From: CAVXNB01 sp963763085
Lineage (GTDB): Bacteria > Actinomycetota > Acidimicrobiia > Acidimicrobiales > Bog-793
DNA: 64,000 bases
NCBI GenBank assembly: GCA_963763085.1
Contig: CAVXNB010000003.1
Location: forward strand, 558,001-622,000
Direction of reading: 5' to 3'
Both the position numbers and the translations under genes were made by a program. Below are positions 18,030-25,267 of the stretch, piece by piece. The first letter of the stretch is position 1. The number at the start of each line of letters is the position of its first letter. The notes beneath the pieces were generated by a model. It was not told where the DNA came from. It saw only the letters and a program-made list of their open reading frames with translations, and ran no database searches.

Positions 18030-20054
18030 TCAGCCCGGCTCAACACGCACCTCTATCCCGTGAACCGCCGAGCTTTCGCCCATGTCGCTCTTGCAACCCG
18101 GATTGAGGACGTTCACGTTGCGGCCGGACGGCTCGAACTTCGGCCACCGGCCCTTGGGCACGAGAGCGACGGCACAGGGCACGTCGGCACTCACCTCGAC
18201 CGCCATGACGAGCTCGCCGGTGTCGCTCACGACTCGAGCCATCTGGCCGTCCACGAGGCCGCGCTCGGCCGCGTCGACAGGATTGAGCGTGACCGACATC
18301 GGACCCAGCCGGGTGCGGATGATCGGGTCGTTCCCGTAGCTGTTGTTGAGCGTCCATCCGGTCGCCGGCGAGAGAAGCCGCAGCCGGCCGGCACGCGGCC
18401 TGGGATCGGCCGTCGGAACCGGCACACGGGGCAGGCCATCTCTCTCGGCCAGCTCGGACGCTATCTCGATGCGCCCGCTCGGCGTTGCGAAACGCAAGTC
18501 CCCGAACTGCATCCGGGGCGCTTGGCTCGGCCAGACGGTGCCTTTCGACGCCAGTCCGGCGAAGTCCAAGCCCAACCCCGCCTGGCGGAGGAGCTCGTTC
18601 AACACGTCCTCGTCGGACTCGAACAGCTCCGGCTCGTCGTAGCCCATCGCGCGGGCCAGGCGACGGAAGATCTCCGAGTTCGGGAGCGCCTCGCCCGGCG
18701 GGTCGACTGCTGCGACCTGCGCTCGCACCGTGTCGTGAAAGTACGAGACGACGAGGTCGTCGTGCTCGAGGAAGCTCGATGCGGGAAGGACGATGTCGGC
18801 ATAGTCCGCCGTGTCGGTCTGGAACAGGTCGACGACCACGGTGAAGAGATCGCTCCGGCTGAGCGCTGCGCGCAGTCGCTCCTGCTCGGGGCTCGAGGCG
18901 GCGATGTTGATGTTCCAACACACGAGTGCCCGCACCTTGGCGCCGTCCTCGAGCGCGGCGGCGAGGTCCATCTGGCTCATCGTCGGTGGGTCGGCGGGCG
19001 CGAGGTGAGCGCTGGTCAGGTAGTCGCCGTCGAGCCCGCGCGTCTCGATGCCGTTCAGATAGAGGAACCCGCCCCCGGGCCGGCCGAGGTTGCCGGTAAC
19101 CGCCGGAAGGAGCGACACCGCCCGGACGACGTTGCCGCCGGTCGGCTGGCGCTGGAGGCCCTGGCCGATCCACAGCAGTGACGGGCCGCCCCCGTAGAGG
19201 TGGGCCGCCTCCTCGATGAGCGCCGCGGCCACGCCGGTCGTCCGCTCGCCCCAGCTCGGCGTGCACCGCCCGATCTCTTCCTCCACCTCCTCGAAGCCGA
19301 CCGTGTTCGCGGCGATGAAGTCCAGGTCCAGGAGCCCGTCACGCGAGAGCACGTGCATCATGGAAAATGCAAGCGCGGCGTCGCTTCCGGGAAACAGGCG
19401 AAGGTGCAGATCCGCCTGCTTGGCGGTTTCAGTCGCGAGCGGGTCGACGACGATTACTCGACCGGGGGCCTCGGGCAGCCAATGCTCGTGCTGGTGCGGC
19501 GCGCAGGCGGACGGGTTGGCTCCCCAGACGAGGATCGAGGAGGCGTCGGTCGCGGTACGGGGGTCGAATCCTTCGAGCGAGGTCCCGTAGGCGTAACAGA
19601 GAGCGACGTGTCCCGCCTTGTTGCAAACCGTGTCCGGGTCGACCTCGGTCGCACCGAGCCGGTTGAAGAAACGCAACGGGAAGTGATACCCGATCATCCC
19701 GAAGGTGCCGGTGTAGTGGGCATTCAGGACCGTCTGGCCGCCGGCCTCGTCGACCACGCGGTTCAGCCGGTCGGCGATCTCAGCCAGCGCGTCCTCCCAC
19801 GAGATCGCTGTGAAGGCACCGTCACCCTTGTCACCCACCCTCCGAAGCGGAGCCTGCAACCGTGCCTTCGGGTCGAGGAGGACGCCGTTGTAGGCGGTCG
19901 AGCACTTGCGGCACAGCTTCCCTCGGCTGACGGGGTCGTCCGGGTCGCCACGGACGATGGGACGCCCTCTCGCACCAGTCACGACGAGCACGCCGCAGGC
20001 GTCGTAACAGTCCCGCGGACAGACGGTCCTCACCGTCGAGCTCGTTGCCGCCAT
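18030..20054 (-). CDS. Molybdopterin-dependent oxidoreductase, formate dehydrogenase-like
   Basis: 674 residues of the DMSO reductase superfamily. The N-terminal [4Fe-4S] site is Cys12, Cys16, Cys20 and Cys48 (C-x3-C-x3-C-x27-C). Then come the bis-MGD regions (WEDALAEIADRLN, ILVWGANPSACAPHQHEHW, LLWIGQGLQRQPTGGNVVRA, DYADIVLPASSFLEHDDL) and a C-terminal molybdopterin-dinucleotide domain (LLSPATGWTLNNSYGND). There is no Tat signal, so it is cytoplasmic. Its location in an amine-C1 cluster with fhs suggests formate oxidation, but other substrates of this superfamily cannot be excluded. No electron-transfer subunit is adjacent. Confidence 0.78.
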   Translation of the reverse strand: MAATSSTVRTVCPRDCYDACGVLVVTGARGRPIVRGDPDDPVSRGKLCRKCSTAYNGVLLDPKARLQAPLRRVGDKGDGAFTAISWEDALAEIADRLNRVVDEAGGQTVLNAHYTGTFGMIGYHFPLRFFNRLGATEVDPDTVCNKAGHVALCYAYGTSLEGFDPRTATDASSILVWGANPSACAPHQHEHWLPEAPGRVIVVDPLATETAKQADLHLRLFPGSDAALAFSMMHVLSRDGLLDLDFIAANTVGFEEVEEEIGRCTPSWGERTTGVAAALIEEAAHLYGGGPSLLWIGQGLQRQPTGGNVVRAVSLLPAVTGNLGRPGGGFLYLNGIETRGLDGDYLTSAHLAPADPPTMSQMDLAAALEDGAKVRALVCWNINIAASSPEQERLRAALSRSDLFTVVVDLFQTDTADYADIVLPASSFLEHDDLVVSYFHDTVRAQVAAVDPPGEALPNSEIFRRLARAMGYDEPELFESDEDVLNELLRQAGLGLDFAGLASKGTVWPSQAPRMQFGDLRFATPSGRIEIASELAERDGLPRVPVPTADPRPRAGRLRLLSPATGWTLNNSYGNDPIIRTRLGPMSVTLNPVDAAERGLVDGQMARVVSDTGELVMAVEVSADVPCAVALVPKGRWPKFEPSGRNVNVLNPGCKSDMGESSAVHGIEVRVEPG

Positions 20055-20089
20055 GGCGTCGCCTCTCTCCGGGCGGGGGTCCTCGACCG

Positions 20090-20505
20090 TCAGCGGACGA
20101 CGAGAACGGGACGATCTGCGAGGTGCAACACCTTGTGGGCGACGCTTCCGACGAGAAGCGAGCTGAGCTCGCTTCGCCGCGCGAGCCCATGACGATGACA
20201 GAGACGTCGTGGCTCTTGGCGTCCTCGACGATGTCCCGGGCCGCATGGCCGAAGAGCGCTTCGCGAATCTCCCCGTGGGCGTTGATGCCGGCCTTCTTCA
20301 ATTCCTCGACTGCCTGCTCGACACCCGACTGGGCCTCCGTGTCCGATTCCGATGGCACGTTGCCCATCTGCGCGATCACCTCACGCTCCCTCAGATGAAG
20401 GATCCAGACCTCGCTTCCCGCCGCGGCGGCGAGGTCCTTTGCCACCGCGAGGGCCCGCGTGGACGACTCGGAATGATCCAGGGCCACCAGCAATCTTTCG
20501 TACAT
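20090..20505 (-). CDS. Universal stress protein, frameshifted near its end
   Basis: The Usp fold starts at 20505 (MYERLLVALDHSESSTRALAVAKDLAAAAG), preceded by GGGGGGCAGAG. Near 20185 the frame breaks, inside the ATP motif: VSVIVMGSRG continues in the other frame as RRSELSSLLVGSVAHKVLHL and ends VLVVR at a TGA (20090-20092). Joined, it is about 139 residues with an intact G-x2-G-x9-G-S motif, so a single sequencing error is the simplest reading. It lies 36 bases from the molybdoenzyme start. Confidence 0.72.
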
Positions 20506-20577
20506 CTCTGCCCCCCTCTTCCCCTTCTTCAGCTCCTCGGCATGTCGCGCCAACCTCGACGCGCAAGCCCGTCAGGT

Positions 20578-21972
20578 TCATTCGCGGCCGCACCCGGCTG
20601 GGCTGCCCGGAATCCAGTCCGTTCCGGCCAGAGGCACCTGAGCCATTGCGGCCGCCTCCACGGTAAGCGCGGCGAGGTCGTCTCGCTCGAGATGATGAAC
20701 GTTCGACTTCCCGCACGCTCGGGCGATCGCCGTCAGCTCCATCGTCAGGGCCTTCAGGTAGTTGGTCATCCACCGCGCGCCGACCTCGGGCTCGAGCCGT
20801 TGTTCGAGCTCGGGATCCTGCGTCGTGACGCCCACGGGACACAGGCCCGTGTGGCAGTGGTGACAGTAGCCCGGGGCCGTGCCCAGGGCCGCGTAGTCCG
20901 CCGTCGCGTCGTGGTCCTGGCCATTGCGCCGATAGCTGGAACGGTTGCACCCGAGAGCGAGGAGCGATCCGACGCCGATCGACACGGCCGTAGCGCCGAG
21001 CGCCAACGCCTTCGCCACATCCGCGCCCGAGCGGATGCCACCCGACACCACGAGCTGCACCTCGTCGCTCTTGCCGAGATCCCGTAGTGCCTCGGCGGCG
21101 ATGCGCACCGCCGGCAGGGTCGGAATCCCAGCGTGCTCGATGAAGACCGTCTGGGTCGCCCCCGTCCCGCCCTGCATACCGTCGACGACCACGACGTCGG
21201 CTCCGGCCGCGACCGCAAGCTTTACGTCGTGTTCGACCCGGGTGGCGCCCAGCTTGACGTACACGGGCTTCTCCCAGCCGGTCGCCTCCCGCAACTCCTC
21301 GATCTTGATCCGAAGATCGTCCGGTCCGGTCCAGTCCGGATGCCTCGATGCCGACCGCTGGTCGATACCCTGCGGGAGCGTGCGCATGGCCGCGACCCGT
21401 TCGCTCACCTTCTGGCCGAGCAGCATCCCGCCGCCGCCCGGCTTGGCCCCCTGCCCGATGACGACCTCGATCGCGTCGGCTTGACGCAGGTCGTCAAGGT
21501 TGAAGCCGTACCGCGACGGCAGGCACTGGTACACGAGCAGGCGCGACGCCGAGCGCTCTTCTGCCGTCATGCCACCGTCGCCCGTCGTGGTCGACGTCCC
21601 GACGGCGGTGGCCGCCCTCCCGAGCGCTTCCTTGGCGTTCGCCGACAAAGAGCCGAAGCTCATGCCCGCGATCGTGATCGGGATCGCCAGCTCGATGGGC
21701 CTGCTCGCCACGCGTGATCCGAGCACCGTCGCGGTATCGCACCGCTCGCGGTAACCCTCGAGCGGGTAGCGCGAGACCGAAGCGGTCAGGAACACGAGGT
21801 CGTCGAAGTTCGGGAGTTGTCGCTTCGCACCCCATCCGCGGATCTCGTAGCGGCCGACCTCCGCCATCTCGTGAACCTGCCCGATGACCTCGGGTGGGAA
21901 CGTGTGGCTCGCCTCGGTGCCTGTCCATGGCAGCCGACGCGGAGCGCCGGCGCCGTTTGCGTCCCGGTCCAT
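20578..21972 (-). CDS. mgsC: N-methylglutamate synthase subunit C (glutamate synthase FMN domain)
   Basis: 464 residues. It corresponds to the FMN-binding central domain of glutamate synthase as a separate protein. Seen: PITIAGMSFGSLSANAKEAL, the TGDGGMTAEERS loop, VYVKLGATRVEHDVKLAVAAGADVVVVDGMQGGTGA, VVSGGIRSGADVAKALALGA (the phosphate grip of the FMN) and the iron-sulfur Cys set in YCHHCHTGLCPVGV. In the NMG pathway it rearranges gamma-glutamylmethylamide and glutamate into NMG together with MgsA and MgsB. The start overlaps the stop of mgsB (TGATG), so translation is coupled. Confidence 0.87.
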   Translation of the reverse strand: MDRDANGAGAPRRLPWTGTEASHTFPPEVIGQVHEMAEVGRYEIRGWGAKRQLPNFDDLVFLTASVSRYPLEGYRERCDTATVLGSRVASRPIELAIPITIAGMSFGSLSANAKEALGRAATAVGTSTTTGDGGMTAEERSASRLLVYQCLPSRYGFNLDDLRQADAIEVVIGQGAKPGGGGMLLGQKVSERVAAMRTLPQGIDQRSASRHPDWTGPDDLRIKIEELREATGWEKPVYVKLGATRVEHDVKLAVAAGADVVVVDGMQGGTGATQTVFIEHAGIPTLPAVRIAAEALRDLGKSDEVQLVVSGGIRSGADVAKALALGATAVSIGVGSLLALGCNRSSYRRNGQDHDATADYAALGTAPGYCHHCHTGLCPVGVTTQDPELEQRLEPEVGARWMTNYLKALTMELTAIARACGKSNVHHLERDDLAALTVEAAAMAQVPLAGTDWIPGSPAGCGRE

Positions 21973-22664
21973 CAGTACTTCTGGTCCTTCAGGGCGTCGA
22001 AGTTGTAAAGGTGCCGAGCGGACCCAACTCGCTTCACGTCCTCCGGCGACAGGTGCGAGAAGCCCGCCAGCCGCACCAATTCGGTGACCCGAGCGACATC
22101 TTTCGACGTGAGATCTTCGACCTGAGCGTCGGAGCCGAGCGATCGGATCTTGCCTCCGACATAGATCACGGCCTCGTAGAGCGAGTCCCCGAGCGATTCC
22201 CCGGCATCGCCCCCGACGAGGAGCGTGCCTGCCTGGGCCATGAAGCCGCTCATGTGACCGACGTCGCCCGCGACCGCGATCGTGCCGCCCTTGAGCGAGA
22301 TCCCGGCGCGTGACGAGGCATCGCCTTCGATGATGACGACCCCGCCGTGCGCCGACGCGGCCGCGCACTCCGACGCGTTCCCGTGCACCCGAACTGTCCC
22401 GGACATGAGGTTCTCCGCTACGGACCAGCCGACGAAGCCGTCGACGGCGATTTCGGGGCCGTCGCAGAGCCCGCCGATGAAGTAGCCGGCGTTGCCCGCG
22501 ATCGTGATCTCGAGCTTGTTCGACAGCCCGACTGCCAGATTGTGCCGGCCCCTGGGCTCTGTGATGCGCACCGCGCTGCCGTCCGCGAGCTCCTGCAGGG
22601 CGCGGTTCACCTCCCGAACCGACAGCTTTGAGCAGTCGAGCTCGATCGACGTCAGGCTGGCCAC
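21972..22664 (-). CDS. mgsB: N-methylglutamate synthase subunit B (GXGXG domain)
   Basis: 230 residues. It corresponds to the C-terminal GXGXG beta-helix domain of glutamate synthase. Repeating turns such as GNAGYFIGGLCDGPEI, GWSVAENLMSGTVRVHGNA, GDASSRAGISLKGGTIAVAGDVG and GGDAGESLGDSLYEAVIYVGG are seen from about residue 60 to 185. It starts at a GTG (22664) inside the end of mgsA and overlaps mgsC, forming a tight three-gene string. It is a structural/channel domain and is expected to complex with MgsA and MgsC. Confidence 0.85.
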   Translation of the reverse strand: MASLTSIELDCSKLSVREVNRALQELADGSAVRITEPRGRHNLAVGLSNKLEITIAGNAGYFIGGLCDGPEIAVDGFVGWSVAENLMSGTVRVHGNASECAAASAHGGVVIIEGDASSRAGISLKGGTIAVAGDVGHMSGFMAQAGTLLVGGDAGESLGDSLYEAVIYVGGKIRSLGSDAQVEDLTSKDVARVTELVRLAGFSHLSPEDVKRVGSARHLYNFDALKDQKY

Positions 22665-23548
22665 GTGTAGAGCTCCTCGGGCATCGGCTCGAACACGTCC
22701 GCCTTCTCGATCCCCGGCAGGTCGGCGAGCGCGACGTACTCGGAGGCCAACGCGACGTAGTCGTCCGTCTCGGCGACGACCATCGGCTTGCACGCGAACG
22801 AGTCGCGGACGACCGCGATCGAGTCCTCGGTCGCCACGACGAGGGTGAAGAACCCGTCGAAGCTCTTGAGGACGCCGCGCATCGCGTCAGCGAGGTCCGA
22901 GCCCTTCGACATCTGGTAATCGATGAAGCGCGCGGCGACCTCGGAGTCGTTGTCGGTGTCGAATGAGACTCCGAGGTCCCTCAGATCGCGGCGGATGCTG
23001 GCGTGGTTGGAGAACGAGCCGTTGTGCACGAGCGCAAGGTCAGGGCCGGCGGCGAAGGGATGCGAGTGCTCGATCGTCACGGCGGATTCCGTCGCCATCC
23101 GCGTATGGCCGATCGCCTGGTAGCCGGCCATCGACGAGATGCCATAGCGGGTGCAGACCTCGATCGCCGGACCGACGTCTTTGTAGACCTCCATCGCCGA
23201 TCCGTGGCCGAAGAGCCGTACCCGCGGGTCGACCCGCCGCACGCCGGCCAGGACGAGATTCGGCGGTGCCTCGGAGACCGCGATGGCGTCGCGTCCCCTG
23301 CGGCGGAGCGCGACGGTCGAGGCAAGCTCCTCCTCGAGCTGTGCCGCGAACCCTCCCCAGTTGTAGTCCTCCTCCGGGGCACAGAGGGAGAATTTCGCCT
23401 GGCCCGGGGACACGTCCCGCGCGTAGACCGCCACGCCGGTCGAATCCGGGCCACGGGACGCGAGCAGGTCGAGCATCGGCACGACGAGCTCGCCGAGATG
23501 GGATTCCAGCTCCGCGTTCTTCAGGTGGAGGCCGACGATGCCGCACAT
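22652..23548 (-). CDS. mgsA: N-methylglutamate synthase subunit A (class II amidotransferase)
   Basis: 298 residues. It is an N-terminal-nucleophile amidotransferase: MCGIVGLHLKN places the catalytic Cys directly after Met1, and RGPDSTGVAVY, GHTRMATES and ALVHNGSFSNHASIRR give the glutamine-site residues. It frees the methylamine or ammonia moiety of the gamma-glutamyl amide for transfer. It is the first gene of cluster 1, and its promoter-like region (23592-23620) shares a motif with mgdA. Intact, in contrast to the broken mgsB of cluster 2. Confidence 0.87.
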   Translation of the reverse strand: MCGIVGLHLKNAELESHLGELVVPMLDLLASRGPDSTGVAVYARDVSPGQAKFSLCAPEEDYNWGGFAAQLEEELASTVALRRRGRDAIAVSEAPPNLVLAGVRRVDPRVRLFGHGSAMEVYKDVGPAIEVCTRYGISSMAGYQAIGHTRMATESAVTIEHSHPFAAGPDLALVHNGSFSNHASIRRDLRDLGVSFDTDNDSEVAARFIDYQMSKGSDLADAMRGVLKSFDGFFTLVVATEDSIAVVRDSFACKPMVVAETDDYVALASEYVALADLPGIEKADVFEPMPEELYTWPA

Positions 23549-23591
23549 GTCTCCCGCGCCTCCTTGCTCGGCCAGGGGCCCGACGTCTCGA

Positions 23592-23620
23592 AGCTAACAC
23601 GCTCAGGAAACACCGTCCAC
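23592..23620 (-). promoter_or_regulatory. Promoter and shared motif upstream of mgsA
   Basis: Minus-strand TGGACG (23614-23619), 16-base spacer, TTAGCT (23592-23597). The box AAGCTAACA and the GAAAC-N3-GTCCAC element (23607-23620) match those upstream of mgdA in sequence, order and spacing. The right half of the dyad is weaker here (GTAAAC at 23626-23631). Confidence 0.6.
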
Positions 23621-23656
23621 CGCGAGTAAACCGCCGCTACGCTCCCGTCCCGGCCG

Positions 23657-24400
23657 TCAGCGTCGCGGGCTGCTGTAGGCAATCACGGAAAGGAACTGGA
23701 TCGGCAGCTCCACCAGCTCCGTCGGACCGTGCACGACCTCCCCGGAGAACTGAAGCGCGTCCCCCGGTCTCATCAAGTAACGATCCGACCCATAGCCGTA
23801 CTCCACGACGCCTGCCAGCATGTAGAGGAACTCAATGCCCGGATGCTGGAACAGCGGGAAGACCTCGCTCTGCTCGTTCAACGTGACGAGCATCGGTTCC
23901 ACGATCTTGTTGGGTCCGCGCATCTCGCCGAGAAGTTGGTATTGGTGGCCGACCCGGGTTCCCTTGCGGACGATCTCCACGCCTTGGCCGGCGCGGACGA
24001 AAAGGGCGTCGTGCTCCTCCTCCAGCCCCCTGAACAACGAGGTGAGCGGGACCGAGATCGCCGTCGCAAGCTTCACCAGAGTCCCGAGGCTCGGCGACGC
24101 CTGGGCGTTCTCGATCTTGGACAGCATGCCCTTCGAAATGCCCGAGCGCTCGGCGAGTTGCTCGACGGTGAAACCGAGTTGATTCCGGTACTCGCGCACC
24201 CGCTGCGCAATGACCCAGCCGACCCCGGCGTCGAGCACGTCGGGCCGGGCGCCGGCGGGCGCAGCGCTGTTGGCCCGAGCTCCCTGGGCCGAAGGAGCGT
24301 CACCCACGATGATCTCCGTCCCCCGCGCGGAGACGACTTTTTGCCCTTGGTCACTGATCGATCGAGTGTCATCGCCCGATGGCTCTTCCTTTTCGCGCAA
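23657..24400 (-). CDS. XRE-family regulator with C-terminal cupin domain
   Basis: 247 residues. After a disordered N-terminal 55 residues comes a helix-turn-helix (VREYRNQLGFTVEQLAERS, then GISKGMLSKIENAQASPS, about 68-105) and a cupin barrel (QHPGIEFLYMLAGVVEYGYG, YLMRPGDALQFSGEVVHGP, about 185-235). Such proteins (PuuR/SutR-like) commonly sense amines, amino acids or their gamma-glutamyl derivatives. It lies directly upstream of mgsA on the same strand, so it is the best candidate to bind the motif shared by the mgsA and mgdA promoters. The ligand is not known. Confidence 0.85.
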   Translation of the reverse strand: MREKEEPSGDDTRSISDQGQKVVSARGTEIIVGDAPSAQGARANSAAPAGARPDVLDAGVGWVIAQRVREYRNQLGFTVEQLAERSGISKGMLSKIENAQASPSLGTLVKLATAISVPLTSLFRGLEEEHDALFVRAGQGVEIVRKGTRVGHQYQLLGEMRGPNKIVEPMLVTLNEQSEVFPLFQHPGIEFLYMLAGVVEYGYGSDRYLMRPGDALQFSGEVVHGPTELVELPIQFLSVIAYSSPRR

Positions 24401-24463
24401 GCCTACGCTCGGCCGGCAGCTGCACTCCGCGGGAGGACCGGCACCTGCCTCGAAGCGCCAAGG

Positions 24464-24512
24464 TTCTTACGCTTTCTTAACACGGAATCGAATCTTCTTA
24501 CATTCCTCTTAC
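24464..24512. repeat. Four helically phased TTCTTAC-like direct repeats
   Basis: An unusually AT-rich spacer carries TTCTTAC (24464), TTCTTAA (24474), TTCTTAC (24495) and CTCTTAC (24506). The intervals are 10, 21 and 11 bases, so all copies face the same side of the helix. Such arrays are typical sites for tandem-dimer OmpR/PhoB-type response regulators. The divergent genes are the XRE regulator and the stress protein at 24615. A KdpE-type regulator is encoded 3 kb downstream. Confidence 0.5.
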
Positions 24513-24614
24513 GACGCCCCTCCGTAAACTGTCTATGTGTTCGAGGACAGCAATCCTCAAGATGGCGATTTCGTCACCCCCGTGATGCGGAGTCGCCTCG
24601 ACAAAGGAGCAGAC

Positions 24615-25196
24615 ATGGGAAGTATGGATACAGAGGTTAGCCGCCCGGCGGGGACAGCTCTCCGCAAGATTCTTGTTGCAGTCGGCGGACAGGGCGCCAA
24701 CGACGCAGCGCTGCAATACGCGGCTACCGCTGCCGGCGAGTCCGGTGCGGCCGTTCGCGTGGTGCACCTGCGGCAGCGGGACATCTACGGCGGTCCCCGC
24801 TTCGCCCTGGAGAGCGCGGAAGAGGCTGCAAACGTTGTCGACGAGGCCGTGTCGAGCCTTCGGGCCGCCGGCATCACCGCCACGGGCAGCGTGCGAGAGG
24901 CACTGATAGGACGTGAGGGCGCCGGCATCGTGGACGAGGCCGCCAGCTGGGGCGCCGACGCGATCGTGATCGGGCCCGGCCCCAGCCGGAGCTGGCGCCG
25001 CCTGTTCGCCCGTGGCGTCCGTGGCCAAGTTCTCCGGCTCTCGGCGATCCCGGTGATCGTCGGGCCAACACCGGCAGGCCGGTGGCCGTGTCGAGAGCGA
25101 GACCAAGGCGACCCGCGAGCGCCACGCCGCTTGATAGCCGTAGCGATCGGAAAAAGCTCGCCCTCCCCCGGGGCGAGCTTTTTCGCGCGCCGGTAG
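24615..25196 (+). CDS. Universal stress protein upstream of kdpD
   Basis: Start at 24615 after AAAGGAG. Usp fold: ALRKILVAVGGQGANDAALQYAATAAG, then EGAGIVDEAASWGADAIVIGPGP and RGVRGQVLRLSAIPVIVGP. The fold ends near residue 155, but the frame runs another 40 residues right through a strong terminator hairpin to 25196. In a neighbouring frame a TGA falls at 25132, just before the hairpin, so a frameshift near 25075 or a read-through tail is suspected. It is possibly a partner of KdpD, which itself carries a Usp domain. Confidence 0.7.
   Translation: MGSMDTEVSRPAGTALRKILVAVGGQGANDAALQYAATAAGESGAAVRVVHLRQRDIYGGPRFALESAEEAANVVDEAVSSLRAAGITATGSVREALIGREGAGIVDEAASWGADAIVIGPGPSRSWRRLFARGVRGQVLRLSAIPVIVGPTPAGRWPCRERDQGDPRAPRRLIAVAIGKSSPSPGASFFARR
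25151..25183 (+). terminator. Rho-independent terminator
   Basis: A perfect 13-bp stem (25151-25163 against 25171-25183), with arms AAAAAGCTCGCCC and GGGCGAGCTTTTT, closes a 7-base loop. A-run and T-run flanks would let it work in both directions. It lies between the stress protein and kdpD, separating the two units. Confidence 0.85.
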
Positions 25197-25267
25197 AATT
25201 GGCCGTGGCCGGCTTGCCTCCGAGACTGGAGCTTCCCGGCTGCATTCGGTCTATGGAGTACCGGCCC

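Noticed and set aside
16695..19181. Long plus-strand frame of 828 codons across gmaS, the amidotransferase and the molybdoenzyme
   Set aside because: It crosses three conserved minus-strand genes and has no recognisable protein character.
20578..23548. Ordinary glutamate synthase split into three genes
   Set aside because: The separate amidotransferase, GXGXG and FMN proteins together with gmaS and mgd genes fit NMG synthase better, and no small NADPH subunit (gltD) is present.
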